DNA of 64,000 nt from Macrolepiota albuminosa (GCA_027475525.1 JAMWFC010000049.1:2960947-3024946), one strand, 5' to 3'. Positions 44,013 to 57,955 are shown, numbered from the stretch's first letter. The notes: a model not told the origin generated them from the sequence alone. Program-made: numbers and translations.

Positions 44013-45545
44013 GTGAGGGGTTGTATCTCCGACAACCCTGCCGAAACCCCAACGATCCTGGTTAAGAACCTCCTTCCGAATCTGGGATTGCAGGATCGAT
44101 ATGACTTCTTCAAGCTGCTCACCATGGTCATCACCCCCTTTAGCAATAGGCCCTCCAACTTATCCTCGGCGTGTTATATTGAACTTAAACACACAGCTGG
44201 GGAGCCCTTTTCTGAACCAAGGGTCGACCTGCTGGAGATCATCATGAAGGCCATCATGGAAGCTAAGCCTGACTGGGAAGTCCGCTGGAGCACCAGCAGG
44301 AAAGGATGTGGCGACAAGCAATTGTCATGCCGACTTCTTGACCTATACCCCAGGGTCACTAGCCGGAATGACATTCCCTCAGCCGACTTGCCTATCATCA
44401 AGGAACATATTGAGAAGAAGGGATACCATGTAGCAGCCATCTTTGCTTCATATGGCGGCCCCGTGGTTTCATTTCTCCTGCCATCAGATGCTGACAGGTT
44501 CATGGCACTAGGATCCTTCACAGTCCCTTCCAAGGTGTCAAAACATGTCGCACATATCGAGCCCCTCAAGGAAATCCCCATTGAAAGACCCTTTGAACTT
44601 GTTATATCCAGAATGAGGGATTGGGAGCACATGGAGAACAGGATCGAGAGATGGGCCAGGAAGACAGCTCCGGGTTCATGGATTGGCAGTTACACAATGG
44701 AACTCAACTCCGACTTGTTCATTTTCTCCATGGCTACTTGGTCAGACACTTTCAAAATTTTATGAGCTGAAGACTCCTTTAGGAAGGTATTCCCAGAGCC
44801 CATGATGCCTCCCCGCCAACTATGGGATCATAATGACAATCCTATCAGGCGAACACTTGGAGATCAGGTGTCCCATGGGGCTGACCAGATCAGCAGCATG
44901 GTCAAGACTATGGCCCTCAAGATCAGAGAACTCAAAAACGAAATCTGATCGGTACAGCTGAAACAGGACAACATGGCCACGGTGCAATCAAAACTCCTCA
45001 AGCAAGTCATGTTGCTGGACCAGAGGGTGTGTGTCACCCAACAGGCTCTCTTGGACCAAGGCCGTGAGGAGAAAGTCAGATCACGCATTGTCGAACTCGA
45101 GTCACAAATTGGGAGCCTCTGAGTCTCACTACTCTTTCCAACTGACTCGACTCGCAGGGACAAAATTCAGGAGGTTCTCGAAGGACTGACTACGGAGCTT
45201 GCAGCTAAGAAAGTAGAACTTGTGCAAACCACTGACCAGTTTGCCAGTGTCATTGGAGCGGACCAGAGGGCAACGGCAACACTGCCTCCACCGGGACCAC
45301 CAGGGCCATTGAACCTGCCTCTGTGATCAGTGAGCGCTTTGCTGACTGACGTGCTGGAGCCTACATGTGCCCCGTCCACTCCTACCCCCAGGCTTCGAAA
45401 GAAGAGACGGACTTTGAACCCTGCCAATCATGCCCTGACCAAGGCTAGCTCCCCAGAAGCTGTCCCTCTGAATCTGCCTGACATGGACATGGTGCGTTCC
45501 GATTCTTATTCAGACTCTTTTCTTGGTCTTGATTCAGATGTATGA
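44013..45545 (+). pseudogene. LINE-2 ORF1, unknown fold with coiled-coil C-terminal half
   Basis: One plus-strand frame from MRGCISDNPAE, with TGA at 44763, 44946, 45120, 45324 and 45543 and no TAA or TAG. The first 250 residues have no motif I recognise. The next part (about 44870-45300) is Gln/Leu/Lys-rich (VKTMALKIRELKNEI, LLKQVMLLDQRV), a likely coiled coil. The end is Pro-rich with a basic RLRKKRRTL. No zinc knuckle is visible, unlike ORF1 of LINE-1. As ORF1 of a LINE it should bind the RNA. Confidence 0.6.
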
Positions 45546-45665
45546 CCCGTCAAACCATTAGTCAGTGAATCTGGCTCTTCATTCTTGGACAATGCGGCCT
45601 CAAGGGCCCTCGATAGTTGACGGGTTTGGACGGGGAGGAACAATATATCTGGTCATGGTTACTTA

Positions 45666-48600
45666 GTGAGCTACTCTCCTCCTAATTTTCCTGCCTTTTC
45701 TAATTTTGCTCATCTTGGTCGTTTTGTTTCTTGTACACCTACTGCGCCCACTTCTTCATCTTGCACCATGGATTCAACTCCGTTAGTATCTTGTACTGCT
45801 GGTCCTAAGAACAGCTACCACATCCCTCCCCTGGTATTGTACTCTCAACCACCATTAGCAGTGCTACGAGCACCTTATCCATCATTCCTCGTGCAGGTCA
45901 TTCTTTACATTACCATACTCTCTTTCCTGATATCACACGTGGCAGCACAACCTGCCTTGGCCCAGTCCCAACTCACGGTCTGCGCCCTCAATACAAATGG
46001 TTTAGTCAACCCTGTCAAGTTGGTGCTCATTGGTCCCTTGATTTCAAAGCTGGCCCCTCATTTTTTTGCCATTTCAGAGACCAAGACTCGATCAAACTCA
46101 GGTTCTAAGCTCCCAATCTCTGATTATGAGATATTTGAGGAGAACGGCGTGCCATGTTCTGTTCACCGGGGCAAGTGGGGTGTGGTCATGGGCATCCATA
46201 AGACTATACAGGTCATTTCCTGCATCCCCTTACTTCATCAGACCTTCAGAGGTCAGGTAATTGCGGCTGATGTTGTTATTCCATGTTCACACGCCTCCTC
46301 TTTTGTACATCGCGTTTTTGCTGTTTATGCTCCCTGTGACCCTGGCTTAGATGAGCTCTCATGCGACTTCTGGCCATGTCTGATGGACGTGGTTCAGTAA
46401 ACCAAAACCTCATGGTCATTGTTTGGAGACCTGAGCTCCACGGTTTCAGCTAACGAGTGGGCATCTGACAATGTGCTAGCCAGATGCCTTTTCTCTGACT
46501 TTCTGCATAGCTTGGCTGGCACTGACCTGTGGTCGACAATCTTGGACCGAAATCACTTCACGGACTGGACTAGCAGGGCATGGCAGACCAGTGAAGGTGG
46601 TAACATTATTGACAGAGTCATTTGTTCCTCTCTGGCCTTGATTGATTATGAGATCCATACTGACCAAACTTGGATTCCCAGCACTGATCATTGTGCCATA
46701 GTGGCTAAAATGGTCCTGAAAGGGAATGCACATAGCAGTGACCGGGTGAGCTCCTCATCTACACCCTATCCATTCTGTTCTGCTCCTCCCCCCAGGATCA
46801 AGTATCCCTCCAAGACAGACAAGCATAAATTTGCAGCCTTTGCAGAATGTGTGGATAGGCTCATTGACGCGGATGAGGCCAGCCTCGGCGCTGAGATCAC
46901 AGATGACCAATCCTATCTAAAACATTACGCTAAGCTGACAAACTATTATAGAACAATCAGCGGTTAACACATTTGACCATATCAAACCCTACTGTCACCA
47001 GAACAAGCAGGTAACATCCCCAGCCATCCAAGACCTGGTCACATGGATTCGACATGTAGGGGGTGCCATTGCTCTATCAAAGGGCATCAGCTGCAAGTTC
47101 TCCTATGGGTCTCGTAGAGCCTTTGACTCCTTATGGTTTGAGTTCGACTCTCTAGCTCCAGAGAGACAGTGCTCCTTTACCAAATACTTAATTGGTGCAA
47201 GGAAGAGGCTTTACAAGGACCTGTACACTGCCAAAAAGATGGAGATCTGGGACTGAGCAAAGTGCTATGACCTAGGGCAGATCTCAAATACCCTTGCAGG
47301 TGGCTTGTCAAAAAAGCTTATGAATGGATCGTCAGCCTTTATTACTCTTCCTACAGTGCTGAATTCCAGACAGGCTCCTGGGACCATAGAGACCGATCCA
47401 GGCAAAGTGGTGGAGTTGACCAGGCAATACTTTATAGAGCTATACAAGCGGTCCCCACCACCACTCAAGCCCAAACCTTGGCTAACCACCCCTTCCATGA
47501 TCAATGTCAGGGATAGGGTAGCTCTGGATCCGTCTGTTTGGCCCGCTGTGGCATTGCTTGCTGATTTCCGTGCCATGCTCAGAAAGGGGAACCTTCATCC
47601 GTCACTGGGACCTGATGGTTGGGAAAAATGGTGCGTCAAGAACCTTTCTGATAGAGCCTTATGCCTGGTACTTGACTTACACAACTACTCGGTGCTGAAT
47701 GCACAATTCCCTGGGAACATCAAGGATACTCATCTGACGTACTTCCATAAGAGAGGGGTCCAGACTGAACTTACTAACTGGAGGGGATTACTCATCTCCA
47801 ATTTTCTTGCTAACTCTCCCATGACTTGGTTAAACTACAGATTGTCCCCCTATGCTGCTCACCTGAGCATCATACCCGAGACTCAGGTCGCAACTCAACC
47901 TGGTGTACAGACGCACGACCTCATGAGCTTTATGAGTGGATTGAAGACATGGAGCAGGCGCAACAAGAAAACAGTGTATTTGCTAAAGAGGGATCAGATG
48001 AAGGGCTTTGACTACCTCTCACCCCATGGTTTCTACAATGCCTGCAAGGCCTATGGACTCCCATCTTCCATATGTGATCTGGATTGTGCGGCCCAATCCT
48101 CGACAAAGTGCTTCCCCTGGACTGCTTATGGTATCGCTCAACCAATTGTGGTCAATGGTGTCACTAAACAAGGAGGACCCATGTCCCCCTTCAAAGCCAC
48201 CATCATGACTAGCTTGGGCCATCGCTACCTAGACAACCTCTCAAGACTGGATCAGGACTCGGTGGCCATTCGTAGTATGAGCAACTTGGCTGGAGACCCT
48301 CATCAGCCTGTTGACTCATACATATTACCTCTGTCAATGACTGAAGCCACTGACAATAGTTTCATTGTAGCTCTCTCCCATCAAGCTCTCCGCTGCTTCA
48401 CCCTGGAAATGGAGCACTTTCAATTTATGTATGGCTGGCTAACTTCATGGAAAAAGACCATGGCACATGTGTTGAATAGCACCGATCCAATTCCTGAGAC
48501 GCTCTCCTTTCCATCAATCACTAATTCCCCTGGCACTGACCCTTGGCTCATTACAGAACATCAAGTTCCACTGTCATCTGACGAGTTCAGCTTCCTTCAC

Positions 48601-50036
48601 ACCCAGGTCAATGATCCCAGATCTAGGTACGTGGAGCTGCTCAATATCATTGACTCATTTGTTTTCCCTAGCTTCACCCTATGCACACCGTTCACCCTCA
48701 TATGCAAAATTGTCATGCAAAACATTATATCCAGGTGTCGAGCGCTCCTGTCCTTACAACCTATTTTACACACAGATGCTGTTAGGCTTGATCAATGACT
48801 GACGCAATGCGTGCATGAACTTACATCCCCACGTATCACACCATGGTGCTTATCACCTTGGCTGATTGGACTTGCCAGATCAACAATTGCCGCTACCCAT
48901 TGGACGTCCATGGCCTCAAGTGGACCTTCTCAAGGTTTATGGGCATGATTCCGTCATCTTGGGTGATTGCACAAGAATATATGGCGAAGCTAGGTTTATC
49001 CCTCAGATCAACTGATGTCAGCCACTTACTCGAAGGCAGATGCTCTATATCGCACATGATTACTGCTTCTAAGAGCGACCGTCCTTCCAGTAATTTGGTT
49101 AATGGGCATACCCTCCGGTCTATTTGATCAATGGGATTTACCTTGCTCAGTGACATCAGCAAGTGGACGGTGAACACAGATGGACAGACAACCTTTGCAG
49201 TGTCATCAGTTCCAGAGGGACGGTGGTCACAGGCCCAAAGGCGGAACTGGGATGCAGTCAGGGAGGCTTGTGCCTTGATCCGCATCAACATGCTATACAA
49301 CGGTCAGCCTGAACTATTGCAGACCAGGTCTCAAAGGAGGTGAACAGCGGAGACATACGTTGAAGCTCTGACATCCAACAGCAGTCTCCCGTCGACTTCT
49401 GAGGCCACTCTCTCCAATCAGTGGGGCACTGATGGCTCTTTGACCCCGGCCTCAGCAGGTCTGCTGGATGACAAAGGGGTCATGGCAGCGGTAACAGGTC
49501 AGAGGACAGTGGCCATGAAGCTGAGTGGTTGTAACATATCAATCTTGCACGGGGAATTGATGGGACTGATTACTGGCTTGGTTATTACGAGGTCTCAGGA
49601 TAGTGGATGCCTGATTCATACTGACCACTTGAATTCCATCAGGTTGATTGAGGATTGCAACATATCGCCAGATCAGGACGCTAAGCTCTGCTACATGAAT
49701 GGCTGCTCGTACTATCGTTGGATACTCTACCTTCACAAGCATCGAACCATGGTGATCCGTTACACGAAGGGCCACGCCACTGACGACTCACTCCCTTTGG
49801 TCCTCAACTGCTCAGCTGATCGTCATGCGGTCTCTGCCCAACATGACCCAAATGTACCGTATGCTCCAATACCAACCTTCTTCATGGATGCCTTCACCCC
49901 TTACACCCAAGTGGACGGATGGATTGAGTCGAACGTTCACACTTACGTGGACCGAGCCTACTCCAGATGGACAGCCCATGCCCTTGAGCTAACTTCGAAT
50001 CTGAGACTCCTCCGGTCAGCCTACGATCTTGATACT
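45666..50036 (+). pseudogene. LINE-2 ORF2: endonuclease, RT, RNase H (N-terminal piece)
   Basis: The endonuclease spans about 45960-46740 (VCALNTNGL, FFAISETKT, AVYAPCD, FGDLSSTVS, STDHCAIV). RT spans about 47590-48480 with LLKRDQMKGFDYL (motif A) and TKQGGPMSPF; the active-site pair reads ATDNSF at 48346-48363, Asp-Asn where Asp-Asp is usual. RNase H (49430-49850) has GTDGS, HGELMGL, HTDHLNS and a final Asp in CSADRHA. Breaks: TAA at 46398, TGA at 47254, 48796 and 49341, and frameshifts near 46960 and 48800-49130. The frame is cut at 50036 by the gypsy LTR and resumes at 63102. Confidence 0.82.
50032..50036. repeat. Target-site duplication ATACT of the 13-kb gypsy, left copy
   Basis: ATACT directly precedes the 5' LTR and recurs at 63097-63101 directly after the 3' LTR. 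Confidence 0.95.
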
Positions 50037-50271
50037 TGTAGCGTAGTCCGCTATGTGGCGTTGGCCACATAGCTTTACTTACTGTATAATAGTACATATT
50101 ATATTATATTTATTATAATATAATATTAATTACATTAGTATATAAATAGTTGTACCAGCTGCTTACAAAGCAGCTTATTTTTGTGTTGATACTACATAGT
50201 CAATAGACCGGACTGGTCTGATTCTGTGCAGTGTGAACCTAAGCTCTCACAATCTCTGTAACTTCGTTACA
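50037..50271 (+). repeat. 5' LTR, 235 bp
   Basis: TG..CA ends; matches 62862-63096 at 233 of 235 positions. It contains an AT-rich imperfect palindrome (about 50095-50130) and TATATAAATAG near 50140, a plausible TATA box for the element promoter. Confidence 0.95.
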
Positions 50272-50402
50272 TTTTTTTGAATCCGCCAGCTAGGATCTAT
50301 TGCCTAGCATCCGACGTCAGTCGTTGAGTTCGTTGACAGAACTCTATCAGCTTCTTGAGCTTCTTGCACAGCCACACTGTGCAAATTTCAAACAGGGGAT
50401 CA

Positions 50403-52880
50403 ATGAGTAATCCCATACCTGCAGTGCCCACTGACGGCGGGCGAAATGCCCACGACCTACGGGGAGACCCAGCAGACACCCAGGACGCATCAGCGTCCAA
50501 TGCGGGTCAGGTAAGACCCAAGGCTCGAGACCGAGGTCAGAGTACTGACCTGGCCGGGAATGAGAGCAAGGCCCGGAGAGCTGAAAGCTCACAGCAGGAC
50601 GGTCCACAACGCCTCCAGGATAAGATGCCCGGGGGATTAACGCCCCCAGTTACGCAGCTGCCAGGAGGACCATGACGGTCTAGCCGATTGGCTTCCAAAG
50701 GACCCCTGGAGGGCGAACAACAGTCAACAGGCGCCTATGGCGCCCCAGCAGACACTGACTCGTCAGTACGGACTGGGAGAGCCCTCCCGCCGAGCCGGAG
50801 CAGTGGGACCAGGCGGTCCACAGCAGGTCCAATGCCTTCTAAAGTAGCGGAAACCTGCTTAGAAGAGGTACTGGAGGAGGCTGCACGGCCTGAAGTATCC
50901 CGTGCGGAAAACCAATTCCTGTGCACACCAGCAGTGGAGGAAGCTCCGGAGGTTGTAGAGCTTCCAGAGGAGGTGATGGAGTCGTCAAGTGACGACGACG
51001 TCGGAGCAGAGGAACAGCGGCTGAAAACCGCGTACACTGTGCGCTTGCGGGTGTTCTGGGACTTGCACCCAGAGGTGATGAAATACACCACCCAAGCGTG
51101 ACTCGAGCGCTACGCGTCAGCCCATATAGTAGCACTTAGGCGACAAGGGTACAAAGTGCCCAATGTATTCAGTACAAAATATACTGATTTGATGGTGAGA
51201 GTGCTCACTATGGAGCTGCAAATGTATGTGCAGCATAAGGCCACATGGCAATCGGGGGTCTCGACCCCCTGGAGCCACACGTCCGAGGAATGCTCGGCAC
51301 GACGCAATCAAGACGTTGGAATCGAGCTAGTGGAGGCACTAGCACGGGCGCAAGAAATATCCAAAGTAAGACCGGTGAGTACTTTTTATACTCCAGCAGG
51401 GCAAGGGTGGCGTGAGGAGCCCCCACACATGCGTAACCCAGACTGTAGGACAGATATGTCAGGTCCAGATGGACACGAAAGTACCGTGCTCAAGGTGGAG
51501 AGCGAGGCATCTGTGATGCCACGCGTGCCCATGGCCGACATGTTGAGCGACAGAGTCGCGTATCAACGTATGCGCAATGGCAACCTCAGGACTAAGGGAC
51601 AGTCCCTTATCGACGATCAGGGCATCGTATTCGAGGGCACTAAGCCCATTGACGAGATGCGTCGTCAATTCGTCACGCAGGGTCAGGAGAATCAAGCTTC
51701 TCCAGTTCCAGGGCGGCGCAATGATCATGATCGAGATGGCGCCACAAGACGTGATGTCCCTGGTAATGGCCGGGATGACGGCCCTAGGTCGATTCCTCGA
51801 GACAAGGGCAATTATGCCCACAGTCGAGGAGGTTCGGGACGTCCTCCGCAAGGTGGACGAGGGAAGTCGCTTCCCCAAGCCACTGATTTGGCAACTAGAT
51901 CCCCGGGTCAGCGGGAGGCCATTTGAATGCATCGTGAAGCCATGCACAATCGCTTGCATCGAGTAGTCAATGATGCCCTGGGCGTAACCTTACGGTTACC
52001 AGACGGAGTGAAGCTGCATAAAGCAGACAGTAGGCACATTCGCGCCTATACAGGCGCGTCCAAGTTCAGCGACCTGGAAGATTGGGCGATGGATGTATGC
52101 ACCCATCTCGCCATGTGCTTATACGGAGGCGACTGTATGGAACGAGAACGAATCTTCGTTCTTCCAGAGTTCTTGGCTGGAGAGGCCATGGGATGGTTTC
52201 GACGGGCAGTACTGCACGTCAACCATGTCCAATATGACTGGATTTTCAAAGGAGTCCTTACAGGACTGTACGATCGATTCGTACACCCCTCAACGCTCCA
52301 GGATGCAAGGCGGGATTTCCAGTCCACCAAGTACACCGAGAAGTTGGGAGTACAAGGGTTCTATGATACCCTTAATGACCATGCCCAGAACATGGCAGTA
52401 TACCCGGACGGGTATACAATGCTCAAAACGTTCTTGGATGGCATTCCAGCGGACATGCGCCGCTATTTGATACGTGAGGATGGATTGTCCCCAGAAGTCA
52501 ACGATGTGGAAGAATTTGTGGCATATGCCATCCGGTATGAGCAGTCTCTGAAGACTGCTAACCACTACGAACATCGGAGTGGACACAAAGGGAGACCCAG
52601 GCGACTACCGCCTGGTGGGACACCCTCACGGGGTCAGCATGTGGGGACCTTCCTGGCCAAAACGACCAATTTGGACCGTGACCGCAACACGTGGTTTGTT
52701 GTACGCAGAACCCCTGCTGCAAACTGAGGGTGGAGCCGCCCATGCCCAGAGAGGGCGCCGGACGGAGAACGTCCTAAACCAAGGCCGGACTTCAAGCCGG
52801 CCAACCCACCGGGGCAGTCAGGGACTTGTTTTGCGTGTGGCCAACCAGGCCACTACGCTACCAACTGCCCTGCGAAGCCA
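50403..52880 (+). pseudogene. Gag of the 13-kb gypsy, with zinc knuckle
   Basis: A single frame from MSNPIPAVPTDG. The N-terminal third is acidic and low in order. A capsid domain covers about 51930-52560 (DLEDWAMDVCTHLAMCLYGG, EAMGWFRRAVLHV, LKTFLDGIPADMRRYL). The CCHC knuckle CFACGQPGHYATNC lies near 52827-52868. TGA codons interrupt at 50673, 51099, 51924 and 52725. Between about 51700 and 51930 another frame (MAPQDVMSLVMAGMTALGRF) reads more like protein, which suggests a pair of compensating indels. Gag would package the RNA. Confidence 0.82.
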
Positions 52881-54059
52881 GGAGCCCCGAGGAAGGGGTA
52901 TACACCCCGCACCCACCTTCGAGCTGCACATACTGCAGCCGCGAGTGGGAGTGATGGAGACGTATCTGCCGATTCTGAGGCAGAGCACCCCACAAACGAC
53001 CAGGAGCCCCCAGAGGAGGCATTGGGTGCCGAGCCCAAGAGTGTGGTCGTGGAGGGGGAGGAGTACGTCACAGTCGACGTATATGACAACGTCTACAACA
53101 ATGAGTACTACAGTCACGACAGCGACTCCGAGTGCCTAGCGGCGATGATGGATTGGCCATCCACCAATGATCCCGAACGGAATAACGTGGTTCGGATGAA
53201 GAAGGTGACTCTTCGTCGTGCAGAGGGCACTTTGCAGCGCCCTACATTGAAACGAGCAGACAAGGAGTGCCTGGTCTTGTATGTGGACGTAGACGGCCAC
53301 AAGGCATGGACCCTATGGGACTCTGGGAGTACTACATCAGGCATAACGCCCCAGTTTGCCCATGTGTACGGAATATCTGTGCAGGAGTTGGATACGCCAT
53401 TGGCGTTACAGCTGGGCACCGTAGGGAGCCGAGCCATGGTGCAGTATGGGACAAATGTGAATGTCCAAACGCCGGGCTCACGTAGCCGGGAATACATGGA
53501 TGTAGCGAACTTCGATCGCTACGATATGATACTGGGAACACCATTCATGCGGCGTAACAAAGTCATACTAGACTTTGACCACTGTCAGGTAATAGTGAAT
53601 GGGAAAGTGATCCCAGCCAAACAAGCTACAGCAGACGACACTGATAATCGTCTGCGACGTCATCGCACTACGGAGAAACGCAAGGACTCTCCATGACTTG
53701 GCCGGCGCAGAGTGCCGGCCGTGGAGGATGTGGAGGAGGAAGTGCAGGCTATGCCTGGACTGAGCACAGACCACAACGTGGTAATGATGAGCGAGGAGGA
53801 GTATCAAGCCTCCAAGAGGAGCAACAAGTGAATAATCGCTCCTGAGATTCGAGGCGCAAGGCCTCCAGACAAATGCCATCGAAAGGCGAGACGACAGGAG
53901 GACTCAGTGGATGTATGTCCACCTACGTCCTCACAAGTCAAGTTGGAAGACTTGAAAGACAGCATCTGAGAGGCGGAAGCCTCAGGAGAGGGAGACACAC
54001 GGTCCCTATGGGAGCAACCAGCCCCCCTGCCAGAGTACGACTGGGCATACGACCCCTGA
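52881..54059 (+). pseudogene. Aspartic protease region of the 13-kb gypsy
   Basis: Same frame as gag. The retropepsin domain (about 53260-53640) has LWDSGSTTSG as active site, a hydrophobic flap region and DMILGTPFM. This protease would cut the polyprotein. A Glu/Asp-rich linker precedes it. TGA codons at 53694, 53829, 53967 and 54057 interrupt the linker to RT. There is no TAA or TAG in this frame. Confidence 0.85.
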
Positions 54060-55095
54060 ATGCCGCAAGAGTGGAACGAGCTGGTGGCAGCCACGTGTGT
54101 GCAAAATGCGCACCAGAGATGGATGACCGTCAACCCAGCATATCGCCAGCCAGCCTCGGACAAGGTGTCCGTAGCATACTCACTTGTACGTGAGGGAACA
54201 AGCCTCATGGCTTATAAGGCAGCTGCAGCAGGTGCTCCGCTGAGACTACATATACCCGATGACAGTGTCAATCAGGTGCTCGCAATGCGCAAACAGTATG
54301 CACCACCGCCTCGGCCACCCTCAGAGACGGTGGAAGTACTTCCCCCGGTACGTATGAAGGGGAAGCAGAAGGCGACAAGCCTTCGTGAGGAAGATATTCC
54401 TCGGTTGCGTCAGCAATGGCAAGAAGAATTTGCCGACATGGTCAACGGGACCAAGGAGGAGCTTCTGCCATGGTGGGAGGTGAACCATGAGATTAATCTC
54501 ATAGACAAGAGCAAGCAGTATAAGTATCACTTGCTGCGCTGCCCGCACGCCCTCCAGGAGCAACTACACAATAAGACTAATCGCTATTTGAATGCTCAAT
54601 GGTGGTCCCCATGCACCACCGCTCAAGCTGCACCATTATTGTGCATCCCGAAGAAGGATGGAACCCTTCGAACAGCTCTTGATGTGCGTCAGCGCAATGA
54701 CAACACCATAAAGGATGTAACTCCTTTACCAGATCAGGAGGTGATCCAGGAAGACATGGCTTGGGCGAAGTATCGCTCGAAGATTGACCTTACTGACGCT
54801 TACAAGCAGGTGCGCATTCGCACCGAGGACGTACCCAAGACCGTATTTGCATCGATCATGGGCACGTTCACGAGCAATATAATGCAGATTGGAGACTGTA
54901 ATGCTCCAGCAACTTTCCAGAGGCTAATGACCTCTATCTTCCGAGACATAATAGGACGTTTTATGCACGTCTACTTAGATGACATATTCATCTACTCGGA
55001 TACTATGGAGGAGCATGAGCAGCACCTCAGAGTCGTATTTGAATGACTACGCAAGTACAAGTTGTACTTGAAGTGGAAGAAATGTGAGCTCTATG

Positions 55096-55249
55096 CTCAG
55101 AGTATAGACTGCCTAGGGCATGTCATAGATGAGCGGGGTATCCACCCCGATCAGGACAAGCTCGATTGCATTCTCAGAGTATAGACTGCCTAGGGCATGT
55201 CATAGATGAGCGGGGTATCCACCCCGATCAGGACAAGCTCGATTGTATT
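55096..55249 (+). repeat. 77-bp tandem duplication inside RT
   Basis: Units 55096-55172 and 55173-55249 differ at one base (gattgC/gattgT). Both encode the same stretch around CLGHVIDERGIHPDQDKL. Since 77 is not a multiple of three, the frame shifts. Confidence 0.95.
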
Positions 55250-57224
55250 CGGGAGTGGCGCACGCCCCAAAACTACAATGACATCCAACGATTCGTTGGC
55301 CTTGTCAACTACATATCGAGCTTCTTGCCCGATGTCACAGCCTATACTGGGCCACTTATGGCCATGACGCAGAACGGGTCACCATTCAATTGGAGGCCGT
55401 TGCACCAGCGGTGCTTCGAGATGGTCAAACGGATCTGTACGAAGACTCCGGTGATTCGACCAATTGACCCTAGACGGGACGAGCCTATATGGCTCATTTG
55501 CGATGCGTCCAAGACAGGCATCGGGGCCATGTACGGCCAGGGAAGCAGCTGGCAGACGTGCCGCCCAGCAGGGTTCATGTCGAAGAAGTTCACGACGGCC
55601 CAGCAAAACTATGCGGTGCACGAGCTGGAGACTCTTGCCATACTCGAGGCCCTCCTCAAGTGGGAGGATAAGCTGATGGGATACCCCATCCACATCATAA
55701 CAGACCACAAGGCCCTTGAGTTCTTCAAAACTCAGGTGAACTTGTCGCCGCGTCAGCGACGGTGGATAGACTACATGTCGAGATATCAGTTCGACATCAC
55801 CTATGTTAAAGGTGAACTCAACAAAGTGGCAGACTGCTTGTCACGCTACTTTGAGAGTGATGTAGTCGGGGAGGCTCACAAGCCTCATGAGTATGTGCAG
55901 GCAGACTGCCACATAGATCCAGATGGAGAGGACTTACCTCTCCACCGATACCAGGAGCTCAGGGAGCATGTCCTGGAAGTACGCGCTATGCGTGACGATG
56001 AACGGAGGCGAAGCACTCGCCTCAGAGAGCAGCGTGAAGAGCGGGACGTAGCCGCCCAGTTGCTCAAGGAGCATGAAGCCGTGGACCCAGCGTCCACTAG
56101 GGAGCACGAGCGCCACGATGTACCCGTTACGCTTGCGGAGATGCTTGAAGGCGAATTGCCTTCATCCCAGCCTCCTAGCCTGGTCAATGACGACTTCCGA
56201 AAGGAAGTGGTGCAGAACTATGGTGATGATTCTCTCTTTGCTGAGATAATCACCAACCCTGACAACCATCCTCAGTTCAGGCATGAGCCTGGTGGACTGA
56301 TCATGACGGAGAACCGTCAAGGGGTGGCAGTGGTCTGCCTCCCCCGTACGCGAACCATTGTTACGCGGGTCTTGGACCAGGCCCATGCCCTGGTGGGGCA
56401 CTTTGGTGCCGCTTGGACGTTGGGCTACATCCGGAGATGGTATTGGTGGCCACATATGGCCCAGGAAGTGACTAAGTTCTGCGCGTCATGCGCAGCGTGT
56501 CAGAGGGCAAAGTTGCCCCCTGGATCCCCTCACAGGAAGCTACACCAGCTACCTGTGCCGGTGAAACCTTGGGATTTGATCGGAATGGACTTTGTAGGTC
56601 CCTTTCCCGAGTCCAGAGGGTTCGATTACCTCTGGGTAGTCATATGCCGCATGACGAGCATGGTGCACCTCATACCGGTGCGAACTACGCTGACGGCTAA
56701 GGAGCTGTCTTGGATCTACCTTAGGGAGATCGTTAGGCTGCATGGGCTGCCTAGCACCATTGTGAGCGACCGTGACTCGAAGTTCACGTCTCAATGGTGG
56801 AGAGAACTCCACAAACTGCTAGGAGCGCGACTCCTCATGTCGATGTCCTTCCATCCTCAAACGGATGGGCAGACAGAGCGGGCTAACCGCAGTATAGGTC
56901 AGATTCTGAGGGCAGTCATTCACCCTGACCAATGGGACTGGGTGGACTGGTGTCCACTCACTGAGTTCGCGATTAACGCGAGTATCTCAGATACCACAGG
57001 GTATGCGCCCTTTGAACTCAACGGAGGGTACTTGCCCTCCATGCTGCACGAAGTTCGTGCTGATACGGTGGCTCACCGCGGAGTTGTCGAGTTCGCCAGG
57101 CAGGCCCTGGAGAACCTTGCAGCAGCGCATGATGCCATCATAGAGGTGCAAGTCTTCCAGGTGAAAAACGCCAATCACCATAGGCAAGCAGACCCGCCAA
57201 TAGCAGTAGGAGCGTTGGTCTACC

Positions 57225-57955
57225 TGTCAGGTTCCGCTGAGTCGGGGGCTTTCCGGGAAAGCAATCGCCCTTACAATGCGGACTTGACCCACGGATACTC
57301 GGGTGTCTGGAACTCCGGGGCTAGGACTCTGGGGTTCAAGACGTGGACAGGGAAATCCCGGGAGAGGGGACTTAGTCTGGGGGTTTTTGGGTGGTGGATA
57401 ACTAGGGAGTTCGGGCAGGGGTCGAGTCATGAACCGGAGGTTCTAAGACGAGACCAAATTAGTAAATTAGAGTCGCGAAGTGCGTACCAGTCTTAGAGCA
57501 CGCGAATATCCAAGCGTGCCAGTCAAGCGTGCCAGTCAATGCGTACCAATCAAATAGAGGGCACGCAACAATCCAAGTAATGCAAGTAACAGTGTATGTA
57601 ATATCAAGACTACCAAATACAACAGGGAGCTACACTATAAGTACTACGGGACCGGGTCTCGGGATTCTGGGGTGTCTGGGATAGGTTCCGGGAGTCATTG
57701 AGTAGTGGGCAGGGACTGTATACCAGGATCGCGTGTGTGGGGCGCGTGATCAATTGACACGGGGGGAGTCGTGATGCGTGATGCGTGATGGCCGGGAACG
57801 AGTCGCGTGATCCGATTGTTGATCAGGGCTGGTGGTGGCTGATGGCGGTGTCAGCGGTCGTGATGGCGGGGCGTGTCCTGTGGGGTCGGAGGGAGGGTCC
57901 CGGATGGTGTTCCGGGGGTGTCCCGGGGTGGGCCCGGAGGGGAGGGGTCGTGACA
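57225..57955. repeat. Solo LTR, 731 bp, in the integrase gene
   Basis: Starts TGTCAGG and ends CGTGACA, with perfect 5-bp duplications CTACC at 57220-57224 and 57956-57960. Removing it with one CTACC rejoins GALVYLS to TRNLKLPKG in frame. Its start is identical for 14 bases to the remnant at 41179. Orientation is not known. Confidence 0.92.

Noticed and set aside
51577..51966. Independent 129-codon gene
   Set aside because: It lies inside gag and is better read as a frameshifted part of the same protein.
50403..55046. TGA as a sense codon (recoding) in the gypsy frame
   Set aside because: CENP-A and the recombinase end normally and show no recoding; the same TGA bias appears in LINEs and Helitrons where Arg is expected, so CGA-to-TGA mutation explains it better. 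Not fully excluded.
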